The translations under genes were made by a program, and so were the position numbers. A stretch of DNA of 22,511 nucleotides, taken from contig KN817743.1 of NCBI GenBank assembly GCA_000827495.1, positions 1 to 22,511 on the forward strand, written 5' to 3'. Source of the stretch: Hypholoma sublateritium FD-334 SS-4 (Eukaryota > Basidiomycota > Agaricomycetes > Agaricales > Strophariaceae). The notes under the pieces were generated by a model. The model worked only from the letters and a program-made list of their open reading frames with translations, had not been told where the DNA came from and made no database searches. Of the stretch, positions 9,705 through 19,888 are shown in pieces (the stretch's first letter is position 1; each line of letters opens with the position of its first letter).

Positions 9705-11462
9705 ATGCCGTTCTACTTTTCTAACATCGCAAACTTCATATTCAGGCGTCCTCGTTTAATCGGCAAATTCACGGGTCATTCTGAGTCTGTGATCACACTT
9801 GCCTTTTCGCGGACAGGACGACTGCTGGCAAGCGGCGGTACGTCCTCAGGCCTCATGCTTTGACCGTTGACACTATTTTGAGTCATCGGCACACAGGAGT
9901 CGATGGGGTGAAAGTGTTGGATTTGCAAGCGAAGAGGCATATAGAGATTCCTCAGCAACCCCTCCATGAACGCGGACAGGTCTCGTGTATCTGCTGGTTA
10001 ACTCGCCAGGACGACCAATTTGAGACGCTATGCTACGGGAATGCTCTTGGATTTTTTATATTTCTTGAGCACTCTCCAACAGAGGTTAGTTGCGCAACAG
10101 CTGGGGTTAGAAATGCTGATCAGGGCGGGGTACAGGATTGCTTTAAGGTCGTGTTTTCAGCTCGCCTGGCGAGGGGCAGCGAAGTCCTTTCAATGGCTGT
10201 CGATATCACCTCTACATCTGTCCGCGTGGTAACGGGCACCCGTGATAAATGCATACAAGTCTGGGAGTTTGACTCCACCACACACAAGCTCACGACGGTC
10301 TTCTCCAGGGCGCATGGGGTCGAGAGGGACATGGTCCCCAAAGCATTGGCCTTTGATAAAGGCCCACAGAAGGACGTCTTGATCTTCGGTTTCTACGACG
10401 GCGGCCTGTAAGTCTGTGAAGCTTGATATTATGCCGTGGTTATTTGATATCGTATGTATCCTCAGGTATAGGTGCAGCGGAAGCGACGGTAAAATCATTT
10501 CCAGACGACAACTAGGTGCTCAAATGTGAGTTGATCTCCGGCTTTGGCAATATTCTCGCAGATCTGATGATCAACTGACTTGGACAGCGGAAATGCCGCA
10601 GTCGATATTGAGCGTAGTATTTGCGTCGTCGATAACGTCGCAAACGGGTTTGATATATACAGGCTTGACACTGGCGGTTTTCTCAGGACTCTGGAAGTAG
10701 GGAAGCCGACGAAGACATACGCCAAGGGCGTCGTCTTTGCGAATCTATCGAACGCCATCATTGCGGGGAGTGATCACGGTCGTATTTACATCTTTGACCG
10801 CAAATCTGGCCTCGTTCTGGCAAAAATCAAGCATTCAAGGACAGGAGGGGTGGAAACCATCTCGGTTTGTGTTCTCCTGGATAAATGTTCTACAAACTTA
10901 CGGGGTTTGCAGGCGCACGATAACGTCGATGGATCTGTTTTGATCGCTTCTGCCTCCATAACAGCTCGTTCGGAGAATGCCCGATACGTGTTTGGAAATG
11001 GACCCCATCGAAGAAGCGGCAAAGTGCTGGAGGTCTCATATGGTCAATATGGGTGATGATAGAGTATGCGGTACGGATAATCACGGCATGCGCTGTAGTT
11101 GCATATGCATACGAAAAGACTGGGAAGGTTCGTGGAGAATGTATAGCCGGTGTTGGCAACTTCTGACATTCCCTAAGCCATACAGGTGGAATAACAGTGA
11201 CGAGATTGGGGTAACTGTGAAGTCTGCTATCATCAGCGAGCAAGCATTGCGGGATTATATCCGAGAAGTCATCACCAAGGAGTCTACCGGATGGAACCTA
11301 GGACCGACCGCAGACCAAGAGGCGGTGAAAACCAAAGAAGGCGATATATTGCAAGAGGTCATCGGGGACAATATCGTCCGCGATCTGGAAGAGAAAGAGG
11401 TACATCAATCAAGTGTGAGACTCGGAGGAGATGACGGATTCAGGATTGTTTTGAGGATGTAG
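9705..11462 (+). CDS. WD40-repeat protein with C-terminal transmembrane segment, one apparent frameshift
   Basis: Exons are 9705-9837, 9897-10407, 10466-10525, 10588-10864, 10913-11127 and 11178-11462. The five introns (59, 58, 62, 48 and 50 nt) all have GT/AG ends; the last has a CTGAC branch site at 11163-11167. The product is about 493 residues. Residues ~20-58 form a first WD blade (GHSESVITLAFSRTGRLLAS). Later blades include TGTRDKCIQVWEF, SNAIIAGSDHGRIYIFDRKS and, after the break, RVWKW. One hydrophobic stretch follows (about VMIEYAVRIITACAVVAYAY), then ~95 polar residues. Exon 5 is 215 nt and must change frame near 10984-10987: the frame ending SENAR continues one base short as RVWKW, as if one base were lost. 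It could be a sequencing error or a disabling mutation. Such WD40 proteins with a membrane tail are known to me as an agaricomycete family; I infer a membrane-tethered protein-binding role, not an enzyme. Confidence 0.78.
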
Positions 11463-11783
11463 AAATTCGTACTCGAGAATTTGAATTGGTTCTTGTTCGA
11501 TAACGATTCTTGTTTGTTTATTTACGCGCGAGGTAATTCTGTTGGTAACATATTACCAGGATGATGCTCCTCGATTTTCGTATGTGCGGCTTAAGCATAG
11601 AAATAAGGGTATAAGATAAGATAGTACGTCTAAAAGTAGCGAACCGTTACAACAGCGCTAATGATCCTGCCTCGGAAACTATGCGGCGCTCACGACCCAT
11701 GGACTGCGCGGAGGTGGCATGAGCGAAGTGCAAAGTTAACCACCTATATTAGATCGCGTTGAACAAGACGACGCGCCCGCTCA
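11463..11783. other. 3' flank, no supported gene
   Basis: AT-rich sequence directly after the WD40 stop codon, with AATAAGGG near 11602, presumably holding its 3' end. I see no gene. Confidence 0.4.
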
Positions 11784-11931
11784 TGATCAGGCTCGTTGTG
11801 ATCAGGCTCGTTGACTGATCATAGCCGCTTTCGATGCTCAGAGCAGGCCCGAGGTGACGCTTCCCGAGGTGACGCTCGACAGCGCAATTGCGACCTGGGC
11901 CTTTCACCGTCAGTTGCGACCTGGGCCTTTC
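11784..11931. repeat. Three adjacent micro-tandem duplications
   Basis: Three separate short sequences are each doubled side by side: a 15-mer at 11784-11798/11799-11813 (perfect), a 15-mer at 11848-11862/11863-11877 (14 of 15), and a 26-nt unit at 11888-11913/11914-11931 (18 bases of the second copy retained, perfect). A - strand frame (12036-11749) runs across all three; it has no recognisable domain. Confidence 0.8.
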
Positions 11932-14700
11932 GCTGACGGTGAACATCCCGCCAGTCTGAATAGTGAACATCGCCGTGTTCACACCGGCGAGGGTGAGAAG
12001 CTTCAAGTATCGTAAGTGTAACGGTGCTTCTTTCATGTCATATTAATCACGGATACGCACCAATGTCCCAACAGCAGAACGCATCTGAGCGTGAACGCGG
12101 CAAACAAGCGTTCAATGAGCGTCGTGTCTCCTTGCTGTGGAGGGAGCACGAGCTTCTCCGTGTAGAGGGACAGGAGCACGCGAGTCGCGCGCAGCGATAT
12201 CTTCCTGCCGGCGGTGGTTGTGGTCATTTACGACGACATTTGACATGTCCAGTGGATGTGTTCGGCCGCGCCGTCCTCGCCGTCTCGCCATTCCACTACG
12301 AAAATTCTGACTCGCCACATTACAGATCGGGCACTTCTGGATGTATCACCATTGGCAGCAGTTCGAAGGACCTTTAGGTGGGGTTATTTGCGTCCAGGAA
12401 CCCACCTAACAGGTAAAATCGCTTCGATGATTCTCCACCCAAATCCATATATGGATATTAGACCTTATTCCCATACATCCCTGTGCGATGGCGTCTCGAT
12501 CTACCAGTGCTCATAGATGGTCGGTCGTCTGGCTCCATCCGTACAATATCATCTCCACAATTTTTTTGATCAGTGCATGGGCTACGACAATTATTTGTAC
12601 TTAGTAGCGTACATCTGAAATTTTCAAAGGATTTAATTAATAGACATCAATGATCGCGCAGGGATATATTTCTACAGAAATCTTCCGGAATCCGCAGACG
12701 ACGAGGATGGCGAGCCCGGTGGCGACGAGTATGAGTAGCACCACCGTGTCGGCCTCCTCTGCGGGCCCAGGAGCTGAGCGCTGAGCCTCCGCGCGGCGCT
12801 GCTCGTCCATGCACTCGCTTGAGCGCCGCGCCGCTGCGTCGCTCAGCCAGCTCGTGCTCGTCATGCGCGGCGCGATGGGGCCTGCGGGATCGTAGGGCTC
12901 GGCAGCTACTCGCGCGACTGCGTAAATTCGCCGATGGCATGCCTCACTATCGGCGGCGGTGGCAGACAACTATGCAGAACCGCGGCGCAGAAAGCGAGGT
13001 TACGCAGGAGCGCGCGGTCCGCGTCGCGCAGGATCTGCGGTGGGCGACGTTAATAGAAAGCGGAGATTTTACAGAAGAGTGTGGGCGCACCTCATTTGCG
13101 CTGCCCACGGCCCCAATCTAACCACCCCTCGCCCCTCCGCCACCCCTCTCGAAAGCAGTGCGTCCAACCTTGCACCACGTCCGCTGAGTCAATGTTCGCC
13201 GCATCGCGCGCACTGGGCGCGCCGTCCGCGGGCGTGAAGAGGCCAGCCCCAGCGAGGATGGATCATGGGGCACACAAGGGATGGGGCCGGTGCATGAACT
13301 TGAGCTTGGGTTATGCGGCGGTACGCGGCGTCACTTCCTTCGACTTCATGCCACTCTCCCTCTCCGTCCCCCTCTTTCCCCCTTTTGCCTTTGTCTTTGT
13401 CCCGAGCGCGTCGCCCACAAGCCCCCCGCGCGGTCGGGAACCGCAGCTGCACGGAATGCACGCGGAGAGAAGCCAAGGCGCGTCTTGCACGGGTGACGGC
13501 GGAGCATGCGCCTCGATTGTCATGTTGATCGCGAGCAGCAAGCGCGTCGTGATCTCGAATCTGCGAGGACATGGGTGCCAGCAGGGCGACGGGGTGGCTA
13601 TAAGAGGTAATTTAGAGCAGACACCATAGATGGGAGGAGAGAGACAACGCACCTTGCGGTCCGACTTGTCGGCAGCCTTGTGCTTGCGCTTGTCGATGCA
13701 GAGCGAGCCCGACGGCAGCTCGGCGCTGTTGTCCGAAGCGCCAGTGGTGAAAATGAGGCTGATGAGCGTCGAACGCAGGACGACGCCGGCGGGAGTACCG
13801 TGCTGCCTTGCTCTGTTTGAAAGGGAGCTCGTGTTCGCGTGGGCATGGGCATAGGGAAACGTGCCGCAGCCGCAAGGGAAGCCACCGGCTAGGAGGAGAT
13901 TAGCAACGCACAGACTGCCGCAACTGGTTACTGCATTGCGGTTGGGAGGTGGAACTGCTGGCTCATATTCAACCCCCCACATTGTGTCCATTGGTGTGGC
14001 GGGTATCGGCGTCCGCGTTTTCATCCTCGTCGTCTTTGTTGACACCGCCTGGCCGGAGTAGAATCTAGATCTGATGCAGCTGCTGGACCGAGTGAAGCAC
14101 GTTCTTATTATTACATGGGATGGAATACACGGAGGAACGTGGGACGAGCACCGCTGCAAGCATATTAGAAAGGCAGAGGAACGGGATGGAGGCGCGCAAG
14201 AGGCGCGAGCAGATTCGCCTGATGAGGCGGAGTTAGAATATCGTCATATTTGCATCATATATGAAGAAATGAATTTTGCTGAACACAAAAATTTGCATAT
14301 CAATTTGTTAGTATCTGGATCTAAGATAGTAACTACATATCCGAGATGTGTATAATTTCAGTTTTCAGGAATTGTATATTTATTGGGAGGTTACAGCCAA
14401 GTTTAGTAGAAGTCAGACGATGGCCGCAAAGTCGCAAGATCCCAAGCATAATTCATAGTGGATTCCCTAGTACCACCGATATAGCTGCATTATTTCACGC
14501 AATTGTTAGTGGCAATTTCAACTATTGGACTGTGGATACAGCCTCAGCATACCCTCAGATTATACTATACACCGGAGAATACAATGATATTTGATTGAAA
14601 AGCTCATATCTACTACATGTATCCTTCGCTACATTCGAGCACATGTACACAGCTGCAGGAGTGTGGAACCTTAATTATTTGCAATGACTCCATGTTAACG
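11932..14700. other. GC-rich stretch without a convincing gene
   Basis: From about 12650 to 14070 the sequence is GC-rich, so many frames on both strands are open by composition (longest - strand 14159-13311, 282 residues). One - strand frame (12969-12637) ends in a strong hydrophobic segment, TVVLLILVATGLAILVVCGF, and could be the last exon of a membrane protein; a good acceptor (ACCGCAG) lies upstream near 13039. A possible 55-nt intron on the - strand (GTGCGT...TTATAG, 13656-13602) joins no consistent frame. I could not assemble a gene and recognise no domain. Confidence 0.4.
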
Positions 14701-14726
14701 AGGATTTTCAGTGTGCATTTACGACG

Positions 14727-14936
14727 GGGATAAAGAGCCGATGGTATACCATGGATAACACTCACCTCCAAATCACTCCGCGATATTTGCACTGCCATCG
14801 CCAAATACGCCTATTTCGCCACAGAAATCAATCCTACGCGGGATGACCGGCTTCTTGGACTATTGATATTGGAGGACCTCATCTCGATTCTGTTTCCGTA
14901 CAAACATGGCTCCTCTCTGATATCTTTTGTTTATTA
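14727..14936 (+). other. Open coding-like fragment without a start codon
   Basis: After an in-frame stop near 14730 a + strand frame is open to TAA at about 14936, and includes DICTAIAKYAYFATEINPTR and LLGLLILEDLISILFPYKHG. It has a protein-like balance of hydrophobic and charged residues but no Met and no recognised domain. It may be a lone exon or chance; support is weak. Confidence 0.2.
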
Positions 14937-15147
14937 AGAAATTGCATGACAAGATTGTACTTTACTTGGCAGAACAGTAGTAGCAAGGGCGGATACGAGG
15001 CGGACTGAGAGCCGCGGCAACAAAATATCCCATTTGACGGCCTTGTGGCAAGGCTAATTAGACGTAAGTATGTACAGTGTTAGTCGACGTCAACAGAGAA
15101 AAGATAAAACAAATATAGTACTACTGATGTATGCGTGCCAATCTCCG

Positions 15148-17058
15148 TCACAGAGCCCCCTCATCGGGAGAATCTGTTCGTTGTTGTGCTTTTTCCTCGT
15201 CTTTTGCGGCACGTTTGTTGCGGCGACAGCTCGATAATGATTCACTACGTCGTGGAAGCGGAGATCGAGAGCGGGAATTGATACGACGCGCTTGTTCCGG
15301 GGCAGGTTTGTCCGACGGACGATCCCGTTCCTCACTCCTTCGCAGGCGCTTGTTCCTGTCTGTACGCTCTCTGCTGCGACCGCGCGATTTCGATCTCGTC
15401 CTCCGGCGTTCAAGACTTCGACACGGGCTATCTGGATATTCAGGCCGAGGGGGTGATCGGAAGATAATTTCGACTGGGCTACAAAAATCGCCGCGAGCCC
15501 TTCTGCAGTACCGAGTCGGTCGCTGAAAGGGGCTCCTAGAACGATGACGCTCTACCGAGCTTTCGTTTAATCGAGTCGGGCTGCGCCTTCTGATATGCGC
15601 GCGTCCTTCGTCAAAGCATTCCGGTCTCTCCGTCCTGTACATCCACCCCAACAAGTCGCCGTGCTCTGAAATGACTCGTCCGTCCAAAGGAACGAAAAGT
15701 CGTATGCCCACTGGTTGACCCCAGACATCCGGATTAGCCTTGTAGTTTGGTGGCAGCTTGGGGTCTTCGTCAAAGTACAGGTACCGACGGTGAATTCGGT
15801 CAAAATAACAAGTATCGTTGACAGACCTGACATTCCCGGAGCCAATTTGCTGAAAACAGTGGGTATGGTTGTCTTCCATTCTGGACTCTATCCAATTTGT
15901 CCAGCTGCCCGCTTCCGGAGTCGCGATGACCGGAGGAAGGAGTTCATTCTCACTGCCTAGGATGGGTTCACTTGCGGCAGGAGCTTTGGTTCTGTCAGCT
16001 TGCTCTTGGGTAGTCTGATACGTGGGCGACGCGCGAAGGTAGTCGAGGAGAGGATATTCAGGCACTTCCGCCGCTATCCCTATGTCTTCATCTGACTCTA
16101 ATAAAACGAACCTCGCCTTCGCTGGGGCCCTGTGATACATGTTGAGGTCCGACGCCATAGATTCGACCGGTGTCCTAGCTACAAAGCTCTCAAATATAGT
16201 ACCGTCTCGGGCACGTTTGTGATCCTCTTCAGAAGAGACTTCGCAGAGTACAAAACAGGGGACTTTGTGATGTAGGAGACGTAGACCGTCCAACTCAGAG
16301 ACGCCGTTTAACCAGACTCCCATTAGCGATTNGTCGGCACGCANGACCTTGATGTCGGAATGCTCAATTGGGTGATCCAAGTCGTGTAGCAGGGCCCCCG
16401 CCATTCTGTTCCAGGCATCTTGGTGNTTCAGACTTCGATGTGCTCTTGCCATCCGATCTACAGCTTGCCCNTATGAGAGAATTGCGGTGTTAAGATCATC
16501 CAAGACAACATCTCGAGTGGGGCGCTGTTCCCAGAGCCTAGGGTGTACTTGCTGGATCCTGGCCATAGAGTCCATGGTTTGCGTAATCTCCTGTTGCCTT
16601 TGACGGAGGCGGTGTAGATAATCCGTTCGCATGTAACCTCTCATCGATTTCGGTCCCGATGGTTCCCACTCCAAGGGCGTTTGACTGAATTCGACAAGGT
16701 CCGGTTCATCGAAGTTTTTAATAAATCCGAGCCACGGTTTTTCTGGAGAGAAAAGTTGAGGGCACGATGTAGGATCGAATCGTCCCAGATGTCCATCGCA
16801 TCGCAGATAATCGTCTTGGTCGAGTAGCCCTGCCTCATGATCAGGGTCGCGCGCGCCGGGGTAGTAGGGACGTTGCTTAGAGTTGGGGGACCAGATCTCG
16901 AATAATCGATATTTCGCTCGTACAAACCGGGAAGACGTTAAGGTGAATTTAGGCAGTAGGAAACACATGGCCGTTATGAGGGCTGGGAAGGCCAAGTAGC
17001 CCGCACCTGCACGGTGTCGAGGAGACGCAAAGACACAGCTTTTGTGTTGAACTTCCAT
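15148..17058 (-). CDS. 636-residue orphan protein with Arg/Ser-rich tail, intronless
   Basis: A single uninterrupted frame of 636 codons, by far the longest here, starts at the ATG at 17058. Residues ~20-37 are hydrophobic (possible signal or membrane segment, or non-native upstream sequence). Residues ~65-165 contain YYPGARDPDHEAGLLDQDDY, RFDPTSCPQLFSPEKPWLGF and a charged helix. Residues ~244-275 hold the motif SLMGVWLNGVSELDGLRLLH followed by KVPCFVLCEV. Residues ~490-636 are a low-complexity Arg/Ser/Glu tail with RSRSP repeats, like RS domains of RNA-associated proteins. From memory it resembles a hypothetical-protein family scattered through agaricomycete genomes; no activity is known to me. 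Four N bases cluster at 16332-16471 (residues 196, 211, 239, 243), suggesting merged near-identical copies. The absence of introns is unusual for this window. Confidence 0.8.
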   Translation of the reverse strand: MEVQHKSCVFASPRHRAGAGYLAFPALITAMCFLLPKFTLTSSRFVRAKYRLFEIWSPNSKQRPYYPGARDPDHEAGLLDQDDYLRCDGHLGRFDPTSCPQLFSPEKPWLGFIKNFDEPDLVEFSQTPLEWEPSGPKSMRGYMRTDYLHRLRQRQQEITQTMDSMARIQQVHPRLWEQRPTRDVVLDDLNTAILSXGQAVDRMARAHRSLXHQDAWNRMAGALLHDLDHPIEHSDIKVXRADXSLMGVWLNGVSELDGLRLLHHKVPCFVLCEVSSEEDHKRARDGTIFESFVARTPVESMASDLNMYHRAPAKARFVLLESDEDIGIAAEVPEYPLLDYLRASPTYQTTQEQADRTKAPAASEPILGSENELLPPVIATPEAGSWTNWIESRMEDNHTHCFQQIGSGNVRSVNDTCYFDRIHRRYLYFDEDPKLPPNYKANPDVWGQPVGIRLFVPLDGRVISEHGDLLGWMYRTERPECFDEGRAHIRRRSPTRLNESSVERHRSRSPFQRPTRYCRRARGDFCSPVEIIFRSPPRPEYPDSPCRSLERRRTRSKSRGRSRERTDRNKRLRRSEERDRPSDKPAPEQARRINSRSRSPLPRRSESLSSCRRNKRAAKDEEKAQQRTDSPDEGAL

Positions 17059-17465
17059 GACTCGCTTTCTAACGTCGCGTTACGACAGCTAGATTGTAAG
17101 TGCGTATATGAAGCTCTTATATAACGCCTACGTAGGCAGCTACTAGTAGACACGGAGTCGATAGGATGAAGAACGCTCTAGGAATGCTTGCCATCAATGA
17201 GCGCGCCAGGCACTTAATTAACGGTACTTATAATTAATCGATTTCAACCGATCAGGTGACCGTTCGAATCGGCTGTCTAATTTAGATAAATATAGATAAA
17301 GATACTACTATACTTAATTTAGTCCCAAGACACAAGGGCGAGCCCGACCGTAATTCGAGATCGGGGGAGGTCGTGCAGTCGTAGATATTATCTCTTTACT
17401 TCCGGTGCATTTCTTAGGTCATATTTGGATACCCAGAGTTGTCTTCCGGCCCGTAGCTTAAAAGC
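17059..17465. other. Intergenic, no supported gene
   Basis: AT-rich part around 17210-17325, with a small palindrome near CCGTTCGAATCGG (17262). It probably includes the promoter of the 636-residue gene. No RNA gene could be folded by eye. Confidence 0.4.
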
Positions 17466-17910
17466 TCAAAGAAGGTGGGAGACGTATGCGGGTTGAGAGT
17501 ATGTTGGGATCTTTTTTCTGTAGTAATCGAACGTCAACGTATAGCCAACAGTGCCAGTCGTTTGGCATATGTTATCGACGGCTTCTTTCAGCGAGTTCCA
17601 ATGGCAGATGAGGGTACGACCACCGTATAATGATATATCTTATTACCAAGGCTTCCTCTAGGGGCCGTCCTGGTGAAGTTGTATTCCTCGTGCCATATAT
17701 CGCTAGTGGATCCGAGTCCTCATCCAACCACTGGTCCCATGAAGCGTGGTATCTCTCGACCGGGGCCTGCAGCATTGCGTGTAGACCATGAACTAGTTCA
17801 TTACGGGAAATCTCCTGAAAAAAGAGTGCGCGATGTTTCGAGGGGGGTCTTCGCTCTTCGGTTCCGTTAGTGGGGCGTTCATGCAGGAGGCACAATGGTC
17901 GACGGCGCAA
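17466..17910 (-). pseudogene. Orphan gene fragment with a frameshift
   Basis: The - strand frame starting at 17910 contains ISRNELVHGLHAMLQAPVER, WDQWLDEDSDPLAIYG and PLEEALVIRYIIIRWSYPHL, then PLELAE, and terminates at 17572. One base over from PLELAE, a second frame opens at 17585 and reads EAVDNICQTTGTVGYTLTFD and YYRKKIPTYSQPAYVSHLL to a stop at 17466. The two halves read as one protein broken by a single extra base at about 17584-17589 (in an AAAGAA context), or by a sequencing slip. A good acceptor (TTTTTTCAG) at 17815 suggests the exon starts at 17814. The upstream frame 18151-17879 may hold an earlier exon but I found no phase-compatible donor. The family is not recognised. Confidence 0.45.
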
Positions 17911-18267
17911 TGGTTGATGGCTTACGCGGGCCCTTCCGCCTTTGCGCTAACCTGGACCTGAGGTTCTTCGGCACGAAGGCACAACTGGTCGCCTTCACGG
18001 GGGTTCCAGTGGCCAGTTCGTCTGCCTCAGAACTATTAAAGCCCGGAAGAAAGCTGCTGGTTGGGTCGAGATTTCGTCGTCGGCTCCTTCGAAACATACG
18101 GGGCTCCGTCCGTAGCGCGGCGAACATGGGCATACGTTCGGGAGGGACCAACTACTAGTTCAGGAGGCTACCTGTCGTCCTCCAGAGCGCGATTGCTTTG
18201 AGAAGGCGAGGACGCTAAAGAAGATTCCACGCGAGCAGGGATTTGCGCGTTACGCGGCACTGCGCGT
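17911..18267. other. Possible upstream exon, otherwise empty
   Basis: A - strand frame (18151-17879, 90 residues, Arg/Pro-rich) could belong to the fragment at 17466-17910, but no splice joins them cleanly. The + strand is equally open at 17895-18158. Nothing else is seen. Confidence 0.3.
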
Positions 18268-18877
18268 CAGCAGTCCGGAATATAGGATATCTGGCTTCTT
18301 ATGAGAAAATCCTCATGAGTCAAGAGTTTAGGCGAGCCCAGGAGATCCTACGGCAGACACTGGAGAAGGACGATGCAGTGAAAGAATGGAGGGGGATGGC
18401 GCGCCGAAAGAAGGCAGTCGAAGGAAGTGAATGGCCTTCGGTATCGCTGCGTTCGCGAATGCTTCTTTTGAGGATGGGTGCTAGCTGACGGAGAAATCAG
18501 CTCCGTATTAAAAATTAAATGGTTCATCAAGACATGGACCCACCAATGCAAGGTAAAAGAGAATCATTTTATTGGATGTTATATCCCGCCGCTGACCGGG
18601 TTATGATATCCTCAAGGTTTTGTAGACCCGCAGTCCGGGCCAGGGGAGTGGTAAGCAACGAAAATTGGACGGCACGAGAGTTCTGCAGAGGTACTGCTTG
18701 TGCGCGCGCGCCCGCCGCCGCCGAATGAGAGCTGGTGCTGAGCGCTGAGTGCTGAGTACTGAGTGACCAAGCGGCGAGCGGCAGCAAGCAACTTGTCACA
18801 CATGGCATGACCCAACGGTGACTTCCGGACAGCTCGGGCCTTCCTTCCGCAAGAACTTCAAGTTGGGCTACGGTATC
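18268..18877 (+). repeat. Degenerate repeat family, unit A (copy 2, inverted)
   Basis: Inverted, diverged copy of 7404-8041. It keeps the short peptide frame (18285 onward, FRRAQEILRQTLEKDD) and the GTCTACAAAA and CATTTTATTG strings seen from the other strand. It continues into unit B at 18878 with no insertion. Confidence 0.85.
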
Positions 18878-19187
18878 CCACTGACCGGGCGATTCGATGG
18901 AGTGTTTCTTTGGTGAGCCCGAAGTTTGGATCAGCTCTATGTGAGGCTGATCTTTCCATTGGTTTGGCGCATCCTCCGTAAACGCAGCCCGCGTCGCCGC
19001 AGACGTCGTAGGCCGCTCATAATCAACCCGTCCGACTGCAATTTTTTCTTCGCGTCATACTTCGACAGCGTTTGCCATGGGATCGCCTGGGCGCGCCTAA
19101 ATTCTCTTGGTTCATAGAGACTGCTTCATCAGCTAGATACCCTGCATTCCCGGCTTCAACTGCATTTTTTTTGGACAGCTAGCCAAG
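18878..19187 (+). repeat. Degenerate repeat family, unit B (copy 2, inverted)
   Basis: Inverted copy of 6204-6496, including CTGACCGGGCGATTCGATGG next to the A/B junction and the run of T before GGACAGCTAGCC at the other end. Together with 18268-18877 it gives the uninterrupted order A-B that copy 1 shows split by the hAT-like element. Confidence 0.8.
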
Positions 19188-19199
19188 AAGCGACGCTAC

Positions 19200-19255
19200 C
19201 AGCATATCTCCTTGAGGATTTCCTTGCAAGTCAGATGCCCCGAAATGGCGAATAT
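19200..19255 (-). repeat. Further short fragment of the same repeat family
   Basis: CTTGAGGATTTCCTTGCAAGTCAGATGCCC resembles the unit A end near 7990-8030 (GAGGATTTCCTC...AGTCAGATATCCC), in the orientation of copy 1. It is short and diverged, so the call is tentative. Confidence 0.5.
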
Positions 19256-19566
19256 CCGTGCGTTGGTCTGCTCTCTCGTTACTATGACTCGAGAACAGGG
19301 TGAGGTGTTCATTGGGGGGCTGACCGGGATTAGCGCGCGGCGGGACTACCGCCAGTGGCAATATTAACGTTGTCTTCCCTCTTCTTCAACCGCGACGCAG
19401 GTTCAATTTCAAACCAATGGCTATGACTTATTTTCCTTTTAAATAACGGTATATTTCTTCCCGTCCGACATTTGTATGTTCTGATACTATCCCTTTAAGC
19501 GTCAAAAAAGGGCCGGTTCCGGGTACAATTCTTGATTTCAGGGCAGCTGCCAGCCCGTCGAGTCTC

Positions 19567-19888
19567 ATAACCATCCCAACAAAGTGATAAAACCTCGCCG
19601 AGCTACCCTCAACCACCATATCTGCCAGCCAAGCGAATGAAGGCTGAAATTGAGCTATTGTCCAAGGGAGAGACTGTCAACACACGTCCTATATCGTCGT
19701 CCTGCGTTGGCGAACGTTGGCGAAGCTTCGTCAGGCATTCCTCAGCCAACGTATCTGCCAACCGCGCAAATGCAGCCTGACTTGGATGCCTCGTCAACCA
19801 CAGAATATTCTGAAGTGCTGCCTTTGTCTTCCGCATGCATCGACGAAGCTTCGCCAGGTGCGTCTCAACCGACATATCCACCAACCGT
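19567..19888 (-). repeat. Inverted duplicate, right copy (322 bp)
   Basis: Reverse complement of 169-490 with one difference (19574). It lies within the tandem array described for 19620-20290 and, unlike the left copy, is followed by further units of that array. Confidence 0.93.

Noticed and set aside
11749..12036. 95-residue - strand frame as the end of a fungal seven-transmembrane protein
   Set aside because: Only a vague likeness (LLTLAGVNTAMFTIQTG); no further membrane segments, and most of the frame is made of micro-duplications.
13640..13830. ABC-transporter-like fragment (LRSTLISLIF)
   Set aside because: Only about ten residues resemble such transporters and the flanking sequence does not continue the family.
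13311..14159. 282-residue - strand frame as a gene
   Set aside because: It lies in a GC-rich stretch where several frames on both strands are open; no motif, and the possible intron at 13602-13656 joins no consistent reading frame.
17255..17285. tRNA-like B box (CCGTTCGAATCGG)
   Set aside because: No A box or cloverleaf can be formed around it; it is simply a short palindrome in AT-rich DNA.
169..19888. The 322-bp inverted copies as terminal repeats of one 19.7-kb transposon
   Set aside because: The right copy continues into further units of the same tandem array beyond the supposed end, the left copy has no target duplication partner, and no transposase or tyrosine recombinase lies between them.
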